A stretch of DNA of 64,000 bases from JACVRW01 sp038323835 (GTDB lineage Bacteria; Actinomycetota; Thermoleophilia; Solirubrobacterales; Thermoleophilaceae): positions 1 through 64,000 of the forward strand of contig JBBQHI010000012.1 of assembly GCA_038323835.1 (NCBI GenBank), read 5' to 3'. How positions within the stretch are numbered: the stretch's first letter is position 1; the number at the start of each line of letters is the position of its first letter. The notes under the pieces were generated by a model. That model worked only from the letters and a program-made list of their open reading frames with translations. It ran no database searches and was not told where the DNA came from. The position numbers and the translations under genes are program-made. This document shows, one piece after another, positions 32,625 through 40,858 of this stretch.

Positions 32625-34450
32625 TCCGGCGCTTCGTGGCCTTCGTCGGCGTTCGCCCGGGGGCGCCTCCGCTCGCCCCCTCCATGCTGGAGGACGGCCC
32701 GCTGCTGCTCTTCCACGACGGGCCGCCGCCCGCCGCCGCGGGCTCGGTGGTATGCCTGCTCGACGGGATCGTGGACGACGTGCCCGCGCTGGCCGCCGAG
32801 GTGGGCGAGCGCCCGGGCACCGGCGCCGAGGCAGTGGTGGCGGCCGGCTGGGCACGGCTCGGGCCCGCCCTGCTCGACCGGCTGGGCGGCGAGTGGGCGC
32901 TGTTCGTGTGGGACCGCGAGCGCTGCCTGGCCCTGGCCGCCTGTGATCGCATGGGCTCGCGCACCATCCACCACGCCCACTCCGGATCCGGGGTGGTCAT
33001 GGGCTCGGAGGCGCGCGAGGTGGTGGACGCCCTTCCGGCGAGCCCCGGCCCGGACGACGCCGCGATGGCCCACTGGCTGTCCGGCGGCGGCCCGCCGGGC
33101 GCTCGCACCCTGTACACCGGCGTGCTCCGCCTGCCCGGTGGCCACGCCGTGACGAGCGCCGGCGGCGGCGCGAGCGCCACGCGCTGGTGGCGCCCTCGCT
33201 TCGAGGAGCCCGCCGTGCGCTCGCTCGACGACGCGGGCGGGGCCGTGCGGGAGCGCCTGCGTACCGCCGTGGACCGGGCGGCCGCCGGCGGCGGCGAGGC
33301 GGGCGTGCTGCTCAGCGGCGGCATCGACTCGGGCGCGGTGGTCGCGGTGGCGGCGGACGGCGGTGCGCGGCCCGGCACGCGGACGTACTCGGCCGTGTTC
33401 CCGGACCACCCGAAGGTGGACGAGGGTGGCCTGATCGACGAGCTTGTCCCCGCGCTCGGACTGCGCCCCGTGAAGGTTGAGGGCCGCACCGGGCCCCTGC
33501 TCGACGCCGCGCTCGAGTACCTCGCCGAGTGGGAGCTCCCTCCCCTCTCCCCCAACCTCCCCTTCTGGCTGCCGCTCCTGCGGCGCGCGGCGGCCGAAGA
33601 CACGACGGTGATGATGGACGGCGAGGGCGGGGACGAGCTCTTCGGCGTGGCCCGCTGGCTGCTGGCCGACAGGATGCGCGACCGGCGCCCGCTCGCCGCG
33701 TGGGCGCTGGCCCGCCGCTTCCCCGGCACCGGCGTGAGGCCGTCGCGGCGCATCGTGGCCCGGGTGGTGCGCGACTACGGGGTGCTCGGCGCTCTGCCGC
33801 ACGGCCTGCACGAGGTGAACCTGCGGGGCCCCTGGGTCGAGTCACGCACCCCGCCGTACCTCCTCCCCCGCACCACCGACGTGCACCGGGTGGCCGCGGA
33901 CGAGTGGCGCTGGGTGCGCGGGGACGGGCCGCGCTGGTGGCTGGGGCTGATCGAGTCGCTGACCGGCGCCGACGGCCCCGCACCCGCGCGCGAGCACGTC
34001 CGACTCCGCTCGCGCATGACGGGGATCGAGCCGCGCCACCCGCTGCTGGACGCGGACCTGGTGGACCTCGTGCTGAGCCTCGACCCCGAGCTGGCCTTCG
34101 ACCCTCACCTGAGCCGGCCCGTCCTTCGGGCCGCCGTGGCCGGGCTGCTGCCGGACCGTGTCCGGCTCCGACCCGCGAAGACCACGTTCGACGCCGTGTT
34201 CCAGCAGAGCCTGGCCGGCCCCGAAGCGTCGCGCATCCGGCGCCTCCTCACCGCTCCCGACGCCGAGATTCGCCGCTACACGGATCCGGCCGGAGTGGCC
34301 GCCCTGCTGGACCCGGCCGCGGTGGCCGGCCTCGGAGGCCGGCGGCGCTGGGCGCTTCTCCTCTGGCGTCTCGTGACCGCCGAGCTGTTCCTGCGCCACC
34401 AGGCCGACCCCGCGCTGCCCGCCCGGCTGGCGGGCGGCGCCGACTGCTGA
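32621..34450 (+). CDS. Asparagine synthetase-like protein, probable RiPP macrocyclase (lasso C type)
   Basis: A 609-residue protein with an N-terminal glutaminase-like domain (about 1-185) and a C-terminal ATP-pyrophosphatase domain. The synthetase SGGIDS motif is intact at 232-237 and the acidic MMDGEGGDELFG block follows near 328-340. The N-terminus starts MIRRFVAFVG, with no Cys at position 2, so it cannot use glutamine as asparagine synthetase B does. Loss of that cysteine is normal for lasso-peptide cyclases, which adenylate a side-chain carboxylate to close a macrolactam. Context supports this: an HprK-like gene before it (GTGA overlap) and a 41-residue peptide gene after it. Confidence 0.8.
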   Translation: MIRRFVAFVGVRPGAPPLAPSMLEDGPLLLFHDGPPPAAAGSVVCLLDGIVDDVPALAAEVGERPGTGAEAVVAAGWARLGPALLDRLGGEWALFVWDRERCLALAACDRMGSRTIHHAHSGSGVVMGSEAREVVDALPASPGPDDAAMAHWLSGGGPPGARTLYTGVLRLPGGHAVTSAGGGASATRWWRPRFEEPAVRSLDDAGGAVRERLRTAVDRAAAGGGEAGVLLSGGIDSGAVVAVAADGGARPGTRTYSAVFPDHPKVDEGGLIDELVPALGLRPVKVEGRTGPLLDAALEYLAEWELPPLSPNLPFWLPLLRRAAAEDTTVMMDGEGGDELFGVARWLLADRMRDRRPLAAWALARRFPGTGVRPSRRIVARVVRDYGVLGALPHGLHEVNLRGPWVESRTPPYLLPRTTDVHRVAADEWRWVRGDGPRWWLGLIESLTGADGPAPAREHVRLRSRMTGIEPRHPLLDADLVDLVLSLDPELAFDPHLSRPVLRAAVAGLLPDRVRLRPAKTTFDAVFQQSLAGPEASRIRRLLTAPDAEIRRYTDPAGVAALLDPAAVAGLGGRRRWALLLWRLVTAELFLRHQADPALPARLAGGADC

Positions 34451-34520
34451 TGGGCCGGCGCAAACGCCGCACTCCGGTTCCCACTTTTCTTTTCACGGGA
34501 CCGCAGGTAGGGTCGCCGCC

Positions 34521-34646
34521 GTGGTCGCAGAGAGCTACGAGAAGCCCGTGGTTCACGACCCCGGCACACTCGTCGAGAAGGGCAACGAACCCTTCACCGT
34601 CTCCCAGCCGGACTTCGGCGACCCCACCGTCTGCGGCACCCCCTGA
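34521..34646 (+). CDS. 41-residue putative RiPP (lasso-like) precursor peptide
   Basis: A GTG-started ORF of 41 codons with a good ribosome site (AGGTAGGG, 34505-34512, 8-base spacing), 70 bases after the synthetase stop. The N-terminal half contains YEKPVVHDPG, which fits the YxxPxLxxxG part of the actinobacterial lasso leader motif (Val for Leu). The C-terminal half is rich in Pro, Asp, Thr and Gly and has one Cys near the end. Two Asp (31, 34) could serve as ring acceptors; if the Thr26 is the usual -2 leader threonine, the core would be a 14-mer starting at Ser28 with a seven-residue ring to Asp34. The match is imperfect: the T six residues after the leader G is absent. Confidence 0.6.
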   Translation: MVAESYEKPVVHDPGTLVEKGNEPFTVSQPDFGDPTVCGTP

Positions 34647-34843
34647 GCGGCTTGCCCTTCTCCGGTCTCCGCGGAGGCCCAAGGACGCGGGGAAGCTGCC
34701 CGAGCCGCTACCGCGCGTCGTTGTCGCCGCGGCGCATGCGGCAGCGCGCGCGGTACCCCGCGGGCGCCCGCCGCGCGAGCCATACCCACCGCCACACGTA
34801 GCCGCCTGGCCCTGGGCGTCCCCGCCAACGGCCCAGCCCGCGT

Positions 34844-35881
34844 TTAGCCGCCGCCGGAGTTCCTCACCAGGTCAAGCGCGTACTCGGGCCACCACACCCC
34901 GGCAACCGGAGCGCCGGGGCGGCACGCACCGTCGCTCATTCCCGGCTCCTTCACCCAGAGATAGGCATCCACGCGAGCCCGCCCGGTGTGGGTGGTGGGG
35001 TCGTGGCCGAGGGCCCGGCCCGGGGGGTTGCACCACTCCGGGATCGCGGGGCTGGTCGGGGCCGACCCGTTGCCGTTCCGGCCCGTGTCAATCACGAAGT
35101 GCTTGCCCCGGAGCCGGGCGGAGAGCGCGCGTCCGTAGCTCACCGTTCGGTTGGTGCCGTAGAAGTTGCTCACGTTGAGGGAGAAGCCGTCGGCGTTCGC
35201 GATCCCCGATTTGCGTAGCGGACGCACCAGCCGGGAGACGGGACGTATCCAGCCGGCGTTCCCGGCGTCGAGGTACACACGCGTCCGCGGCGTGGCGGCG
35301 AGCGTCCGCACCGCGAAGCGCAGCAGACGGAAGCGCCCGCTCCGGTGGGCGCGCGTGACGCAACTGGAGAAGGTCTGCGCCAAGGCATCGGGCTCCACCA
35401 CCACCAGCGCTCGCCTGCGGCCGATCCCCTTCGCGACGGCGCGCACGTAGGCGCGATAGGCGGAGGCGCTGCGCGCGCCTCCGGCGGAGAAGCCGCCGCA
35501 GCCCCGGTTCGGGACGAAGTAGACCACGAGCACCGGCACCCGGTGCAGTCGCGCGGCGAGAGTGGTCACATCGTGGGCGCGGGCCTCCGCGCCGTCGTCG
35601 GTGGGCAGCCATACCCCGGTGGAGCGGCGCGCGAGGGCGGCCATCGCGTCGGCGTCCGCCGATCTCCCCTCCGCGCGCCAGCTCTGCGCCTGGCCGCCGG
35701 CGGGATAGTCCGGGTTCACGTAGAGCCGCCAGCCCGCCAGCGGATTGCCCGCGCCCCGCGCGGCGGGCGCGCGAGCGGCGCTCCCCGCGGAGCCCACGGC
35801 GGCGGCCAGCGCGAGGAGCGCGACTCCCGCGCAGATGAACCGGAGCCTGTGGGCGCGGCGGGCCTCCACGGGCACGCACAC
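34844..35881 (-). CDS. Secreted glycoside hydrolase family 6 (cellulase-type) protein
   Basis: A 345-residue exported enzyme with a hydrophobic signal segment (about 15-36). It belongs to GH6 (endoglucanases/cellobiohydrolases, inverting). The catalytic-acid signature VVVEPDALA is intact (Asp165), and YLDAGNAGWI and VKEPGMSDG follow as in the family. The first signature, normally RDC, reads NRGC, so Gly127 replaces an aspartate that in studied cellulases tunes the catalytic acid. No cellulose-binding module is present. GTG at 35881 is the start. Activity on cellulose is uncertain. Confidence 0.88.
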   Translation of the reverse strand: MCVPVEARRAHRLRFICAGVALLALAAAVGSAGSAARAPAARGAGNPLAGWRLYVNPDYPAGGQAQSWRAEGRSADADAMAALARRSTGVWLPTDDGAEARAHDVTTLAARLHRVPVLVVYFVPNRGCGGFSAGGARSASAYRAYVRAVAKGIGRRRALVVVEPDALAQTFSSCVTRAHRSGRFRLLRFAVRTLAATPRTRVYLDAGNAGWIRPVSRLVRPLRKSGIANADGFSLNVSNFYGTNRTVSYGRALSARLRGKHFVIDTGRNGNGSAPTSPAIPEWCNPPGRALGHDPTTHTGRARVDAYLWVKEPGMSDGACRPGAPVAGVWWPEYALDLVRNSGGG

Positions 35882-35914
35882 TACCCCGGCGGCGAGGAGC
35901 TAGCCTGCCGTCCC

Positions 35915-36907
35915 GTGCGCGCCGTCCAGATCGCCGAGCTCACGGGCCCGGACACCGCCCTGAGGCTCGAGGACCTGCCCGAGCCCGAGGCCGTGCACAT
36001 GCTCTCCGGCGACCGCGCCGTGGTGGTGGACGTGCACGCCGCCGGCGTGTCGTTCCCGGAGGTGCTCCAGACCCGCGGGGAATACCAGGTGAAGCCCCCC
36101 GTGCCGTTTGTGCCCGGAGCCGAGGTGGCGGGCACGGTGCGCCGCGCGCCCGACGGCGCATCGGTGTCACCGGGTGACCGCGTGGCCGCCTGCTGCCTCC
36201 TGGGCGGATTCGCCGAGGTGGCCGTGGCCCCCGAGTTCCTCACCTTCCCCCTCTCCGACGAGCTCGACTACGCCCAGGGCGCCGGGCTGATCCTCAACTA
36301 CCACACGGCGTACTTCTCGCTGAAGCTGCGCGGGCGCCTGTCCGAGGGCGAGACCGTGCTGATCCACGGCGCCGCCGGCGGCGTGGGCACGGCGGCGATC
36401 CAGGTGGCCAAGGGCCTCGGAGCCCGGACGATCGGCGTGGTGTCGAGCGAGGAGAAAGAGCAGGTGGCCCGCCATGCGGGCGCCGACGAGGTGGTGCGCT
36501 CCGACGGGCCCTGGAAGGACGAGGCCAAGGAGCTCTCCGGCGGCGGCGTGGACGTGATCATCGACCCCGTGGGCGGCGACCGTTTCACCGACTCCCTGCG
36601 CTCGCTCGCCGAGGGCGGGCGCGTGGTGGTGGTGGGCTTCACGGGCGGCTCGATCCCGGAGGTGCGCGTGAACCGCCTGCTGCTGAACAACGTGGAGATC
36701 GTCGGCGCCGGCTGGGGCGCGTACGTGATGGCCAAGCCGAACGTGAACGTGGAGATCGGCGAGGCGGTGAACCGCCTGGTGGACGAGGGCTTCGTCCGCC
36801 CGGTGGTGGGCGCCCGCTTCCCGCTCGAAGAGGCGGCCGAGGCGTTGAAGCTGATCGACGGCCGCGGGGCCACCGGCAAGGTGGTCCTCGACGTGCGCGC
36901 GGATTAG
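35915..36907 (+). CDS. Zinc-independent quinone oxidoreductase-like (MDR) NADPH reductase
   Basis: A 330-residue medium-chain dehydrogenase/reductase of the QOR type. The N-terminal catalytic domain includes VDVHAAGVSFPEVLQTRGEY, and the nucleotide-binding motif HGAAGGVGTAA lies near residue 154. The structural zinc cysteine cluster is absent, as in quinone reductases. It would reduce quinones or enones with NADPH. GTG at 35915 is the start; it is divergent from the GH6 gene by 33 bases. A decayed EamA gene converges on its 3' end. Confidence 0.9.
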   Translation: MRAVQIAELTGPDTALRLEDLPEPEAVHMLSGDRAVVVDVHAAGVSFPEVLQTRGEYQVKPPVPFVPGAEVAGTVRRAPDGASVSPGDRVAACCLLGGFAEVAVAPEFLTFPLSDELDYAQGAGLILNYHTAYFSLKLRGRLSEGETVLIHGAAGGVGTAAIQVAKGLGARTIGVVSSEEKEQVARHAGADEVVRSDGPWKDEAKELSGGGVDVIIDPVGGDRFTDSLRSLAEGGRVVVVGFTGGSIPEVRVNRLLLNNVEIVGAGWGAYVMAKPNVNVEIGEAVNRLVDEGFVRPVVGARFPLEEAAEALKLIDGRGATGKVVLDVRAD

Positions 36908-36913
36908 CGCCCC

Positions 36914-37604
36914 CTACGCCGCGATAAGCGCCACGCCCACCAGCGTGGCCGCCACCCCCATCGCCTGGATCCGCGAGAGGCGCTCGCCCAGCAGTGCCAC
37001 GCCAGGGCCCACGGTGACCACCGGGAACAGGGAGCCGAGCACCGACACCAGCGAGAGCTGGCCGTGATCCGCAGCCGTGATGTAGAGCAGCGTGCCGGCC
37101 ACCAGCAGCAGTCCCGGCACGGTCATCAGGGGTAGCTGGCGCGTGGCCCGCAGGCCACCCAGCCGCCGCCCGGCCCACAGGCCGACGAGCGCCACCAGCA
37201 CCAGGCGCGCGTCGAACAGCGCCCACGCGCGGCCGTGCTTCGACGCCTCGGGGAGGGCGGTGAGGAAGACCCCGAAGGCCACGGCCGAGGCCGAGGCCCA
37301 GATCGCCGCTCCGCGCGGGTCGGGGTACGTCCGCCCGCCCGCCGCGCCGTCCCGGCGCGAGGCCATCGCGGCGCCGGCCAGCGCCAGCACGAGGCCCACG
37401 GCCTGGGTGGGCTTCAGCGCGTCGCCGCGGGTCAGTCCGTACACCACGGGCACCACGGCGCCGAGGGCGCCGATCGGGCAGCGCCGCCCCGCCGTCGCCC
37501 GCGAGGTACACGGCGCAGCCCACGAGCGCAGCGAGCTGCGACACCACGAGCCGGTGAGTCTCGCAACCGCCGATCCGCACCGCCCGGGCGCCGGATTGCG
37601 CCAC
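36914..37604 (-). pseudogene. Decayed EamA family transporter gene
   Basis: The frame ending at 36914 encodes the C-terminal part of an EamA transporter: LGAVVPVVYGLTRGDALKP, LVLALAGAAMASRR, VALLGERLSRIQAMGVAATLVG. Upstream of about 37470 the matching sequence (VVSQLAALVGCAVYLAGDGGAA) lies in another frame, and the first two or three expected helices are missing. The gene therefore carries a frameshift and an N-terminal or internal deletion. It converges on the quinone reductase gene with a 6-base gap. Confidence 0.65.
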
Positions 37605-37736
37605 GGGCGCACGGGATTTGTCCCCCGATCCACCCTGATCCTTCGCGCCGCCCCATCGCGCCTGCCCCGTTCGTCATCCTTCGGCCCTCCCCGGCGGGCG
37701 GCGGATGGCCCAGATATCCCGCGCCGGTAGCCACGG

Positions 37737-39140
37737 ATGGCAGCGGATACCCAGGCATCAGCGGCCGCCCGGCGGCCCCGGACTCGCGCACGGCGGAGGA
37801 CGGCCCGACACCGGGGCTGGAGCGAGGCCCACGTGCAGCGCCTGTTCTGGCGCGCCGGCTTCGGCGCCACCCCCCGGGAGGCCCATCACTGGGCCCGGCG
37901 CGGCAAGGCGCCCACTATCCGCTGGGTGCTGAACGGCGGGCCGTCCCCGGCGCCGCGCATCGGCCCGGCGAGGGTGGACGGGCATCGGCTCGATCCCGAG
38001 AACGAATGGAGCCACGACGTGCTCTGGTGGCTCGACCGGATGATCCGGTCGCGGCACCCGCTCCAGGAGAAGCTCACGCTCTTCTGGCACGACCACTTCG
38101 CCACCAGCGACCAGGACACGCCGCTGATGCTCGCCCAGAACCGGACCTTCCGCCGCCACGCGATGGGCAGCTTTCCCGCCCTCCTCACGGCGGTCACGAA
38201 GGACCCGGCGATGCTCCTGTTCCTCTCGCTCGCGGACTCGGACAAGGAGGCGCCGAACGAGAACTACGCGCGCGAGCTGATGGAGCTGTTCACGCTCGGC
38301 CGGGGGTACAGCGAGCGCGACATCCGCCAGGCGGCGCGCGCGCTCACCGGCTTCCGCGTGGACTGGCGCGAGAACGGTCCGCCACGCTGCTTCTACGACA
38401 AGGAGTCGCACGCCACGGGGGTCAAGCGGATCTTCGGTCACGCCGGCAACTTCGACTGGCAGGACGTGCTCCGCCTGTGCGCGGGCCACCCCGCCCACGC
38501 GCCCTTCCTGGTGGGGAAGCTCTGGGACTACTTCGTGGGCACCCCCATCCCGGGTGGCACGCGGGCCCACCTGGCCCGCACCTACCGCCGCTCGGGGCAC
38601 CGGATCAAGCCGGTGGTGGGCGAGATCCTGGCCCACCCCGCGCTCTACAGGAGCCTCGACGCCCCCGGCTTGGTCAAGTCGCCCGTCATGTTCGTGGCCG
38701 GCGCCCTGCGCAGCGCCGGCCAGCCCATCGACGGCGACGCCTGGGGCTGGCTCACCGAGAGCATGGGCCAGCAGCTCTTTCACCCGCCGTCCGTGGCGGG
38801 CTGGGACTGGGGCACGGCGTGGCTGTCCTCCAACGCGATGCACGTGCGCTTCGACGCCGCGAACTACCTGCTGGAGACGCGCAGCCTGCGCGTGAAGGAG
38901 AAGGCCACTCCGGTCAAGCTCTCGCCCCTGCGCGCCGTGGCCAGGGCGCGCCGCGCGGTGGGCGACCCGTGGACCTCCTCGCGCACGGACGCCGAGCTGC
39001 TGCGAGTGGCTCACCGACTCCTCACCGAGCGAAAGCTGAAGGACGGCGAGTGGCGCCAGGACCGCCAGGAGCGCGCCGACATGTGCCAGCGGGTGCTCCG
39101 CCATCTCCTGCTCTCCGGCCCCGACGCCCAGGTGCACTGA
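37737..39140 (+). CDS. DUF1800 family protein
   Basis: A 467-residue protein of the DUF1800 family. It shows the characteristic LFWRAGFGATP near the start, LFWHDHFATS near residue 117, ENYARELMELFTLG near 176 and PPSVAGWDWGTAWLSS near 350. The ATG at 37737 leaves a basic 25-residue N-terminus without a clear signal peptide. DUF1800 genes are nearly always paired with a DUF1501 gene, as here (3-base gap); the pair is thought to act at the cell surface, but the function is unknown. Confidence 0.93.
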   Translation: MAADTQASAAARRPRTRARRRTARHRGWSEAHVQRLFWRAGFGATPREAHHWARRGKAPTIRWVLNGGPSPAPRIGPARVDGHRLDPENEWSHDVLWWLDRMIRSRHPLQEKLTLFWHDHFATSDQDTPLMLAQNRTFRRHAMGSFPALLTAVTKDPAMLLFLSLADSDKEAPNENYARELMELFTLGRGYSERDIRQAARALTGFRVDWRENGPPRCFYDKESHATGVKRIFGHAGNFDWQDVLRLCAGHPAHAPFLVGKLWDYFVGTPIPGGTRAHLARTYRRSGHRIKPVVGEILAHPALYRSLDAPGLVKSPVMFVAGALRSAGQPIDGDAWGWLTESMGQQLFHPPSVAGWDWGTAWLSSNAMHVRFDAANYLLETRSLRVKEKATPVKLSPLRAVARARRAVGDPWTSSRTDAELLRVAHRLLTERKLKDGEWRQDRQERADMCQRVLRHLLLSGPDAQVH

Positions 39141-39143
39141 CCA

Positions 39144-40487
39144 ATGGCCCGCCACACCGCCTGCGACGACTTCCACCGCACCTCCGAGGCCGTGCGCCGC
39201 GAGTACCTGGGCGGACCCCCGCTCACGCGCCGCCAGGTGCTGGCCGCAGGGATCGGCGCGGGGCTGACCCTGTACACGGCCCGGGCGATGCCCGTGACCC
39301 GCGTCTTCGAGGCGGCGGCCGCCGACGCGGCCGCGGCCCCGAACGCCCCGGTGCTGGTGTCCGTGTTCCTCCCCGGCGGCGTGGACCTGCTCGACACCCT
39401 GGTGCCCCTCCACGACTACGGCCGCTACGCCGACCTGCACAAGGACCTCAAGGTGGAGGCCTCGCCGCTCGAGGGAGGCGCCGGCCTCGGGCTGAATCCG
39501 CAGCTGAGCCGCGGCGTGGGCGGCGGCATCCGCGGGCTCTTCGAACGGGGCCGGGTGGGCTTCCTACCCGGCATCGACTACCCCGACCCGGACCTCTCCC
39601 ACTTCCACTCCCGCCACTTCTGGGAGACCGGCCTGATCACCGACCGCAGCGCGCCGGGGTGGCTCGGCCGCTGGCTCGACCGGACGGGGAGCCCCGACAA
39701 CCCGCTCCAGGGCATCTCGATGGGCTACGGGCTCTCGCCGCTCATGCGCTCGGGTCGCGCGCCGGTGGCCGCGGTGGCCTCGCCGGGCGACGCCGGGTTC
39801 TGGATCCGCGATGTGTGGGGAGAGCCGTTCGACGAGGCGATGAAGACCTACGAGAAGCTGGGCCACGGCCCCGCCGGGAGCCACGCCCTGCGCTCGTCGC
39901 GCACCGCGGCCCGCCTGGCGAAGCAGGTGGCGGACCGGCTCGAGCCCTACGCCGAGAAGGACGGGAAGGACCCGCTGGCCTCCCCGGTCCCCTACCCCGC
40001 CGAGAGCGACTTCGGCAAGCGGCTGCGCTACCTGGCGGCCATGATCTCCAAGCCGCTGGGCATCCGGGTGGCGGACGTGCAGGCCGACGGCAACTTCGAC
40101 ACCCACGACAGCCAGAAGGAGCTGAGCGGCATGCTCGGCGACGTGAGCGAGTGCCTGGCCGCCTTCCAGGCCGACCTCGAGGCGCGCGGCGTCTCCGGCC
40201 GCGTGATCACGCTCGTCTGGTCCGAGTTCGGGCGCCGGCCCGAGCAGAACGGCTCCGGCACCGACCACGGCGCCGGCGGGGTGGCCTGGGTCCAGGGCGA
40301 CCGCGCGCTCGCCGGGGTGCACAGCGAGTACCCCGACCTGAACCGGCTCGACGACCACGACAACCTGAAGGTCACGATCGACTTCCGCCGCGTCTACGCA
40401 AGCCTGCTGGAGCAGCACCTGGGCACCGACGCCGCGTCGGTGATCCCCGGCGCGGGCCGGCTCGGCCGCGTCTCCCTGGTCCGGTGA
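39144..40487 (+). CDS. DUF1501 family protein, Tat-exported
   Basis: A 447-residue protein of the DUF1501 (sulfatase-like, alkaline-phosphatase fold) family. A twin-arginine signal (LTRRQVLAAGIGAG, residues about 27-40) precedes a hydrophobic stretch, so it is exported folded, often a sign of a bound metal. Metal-binding-type motifs include FLPGGVDLLDT near 74, SHFHSRHFWETG near 151 and DNFDTH-like NFDTHDSQ near 316. It is cotranscribed with the DUF1800 gene and a cupredoxin. Confidence 0.93.
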   Translation: MARHTACDDFHRTSEAVRREYLGGPPLTRRQVLAAGIGAGLTLYTARAMPVTRVFEAAAADAAAAPNAPVLVSVFLPGGVDLLDTLVPLHDYGRYADLHKDLKVEASPLEGGAGLGLNPQLSRGVGGGIRGLFERGRVGFLPGIDYPDPDLSHFHSRHFWETGLITDRSAPGWLGRWLDRTGSPDNPLQGISMGYGLSPLMRSGRAPVAAVASPGDAGFWIRDVWGEPFDEAMKTYEKLGHGPAGSHALRSSRTAARLAKQVADRLEPYAEKDGKDPLASPVPYPAESDFGKRLRYLAAMISKPLGIRVADVQADGNFDTHDSQKELSGMLGDVSECLAAFQADLEARGVSGRVITLVWSEFGRRPEQNGSGTDHGAGGVAWVQGDRALAGVHSEYPDLNRLDDHDNLKVTIDFRRVYASLLEQHLGTDAASVIPGAGRLGRVSLVR

Positions 40488-40858
40488 GGCGAGTACTCCT
40501 CCTTCCCCTGCTCGGCCTGCTGGCCGCGGCACCCGCACTCGGGGGCGCCACCGCCTCCCGCGGCACTTCGGTGGGCGTGAGCGAGCGGGAGTGGCGCGTG
40601 TCGCTCTACCGCGCGAGGGTGCCGGTGGGCGTCGTGCGCCTGAACGCGCACAACTACGGCCAGGACAGCCACGACCTGGCCGTCCGCAACGCGGCGGGCA
40701 GGGTGCTGGGAGTGGTGCCCAAGGTCCGGCCGGGCCGCACGGACACGCTGCGGGTGCGCCTGCGGCACCCGGGGCGCTTCGTGGTGTTCTGCACGCTCGA
40801 GGGCCACGAGGCCATGGGCATGCGCGCCCGGCTCACGGTCGTCAAGCGCAAGCGTTAG
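40484..40858 (+). CDS. Exported cupredoxin (plastocyanin/azurin-like)
   Basis: A 124-residue protein with a signal peptide (about 1-21) and one cupredoxin domain. The type 1 copper ligands are all visible: His63 (DSHDLAV), Cys103 (VVFCTLEGH), His108 and Met113 or Met111. It is a probable small electron carrier or copper-binding protein outside the membrane. GTG at 40484 overlaps the DUF1501 stop (GTGA), so it belongs to the DUF1800-DUF1501 operon. The stop overlaps the convergent GGDEF-EAL gene by 4 bases. Confidence 0.88.
   Translation: MRRVLLLPLLGLLAAAPALGGATASRGTSVGVSEREWRVSLYRARVPVGVVRLNAHNYGQDSHDLAVRNAAGRVLGVVPKVRPGRTDTLRVRLRHPGRFVVFCTLEGHEAMGMRARLTVVKRKR

Noticed and set aside
32621..34450. 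Ordinary asparagine synthetase (AsnB)
   Set aside because: The N-terminal nucleophile Cys is absent and neighbours are an HprK-like gene and a peptide ORF, not amino-acid metabolism. A lasso-type cyclase fits better.
37235..40858. A 1207-codon open frame overlapping the DUF1800, DUF1501 and cupredoxin genes
   Set aside because: Its Arg/Gly/Pro/Ala-rich translation lacks any domain, and the other frame holds recognisable families. Long spurious frames are expected at this GC content. Only its last 125 codons, the cupredoxin, are real.
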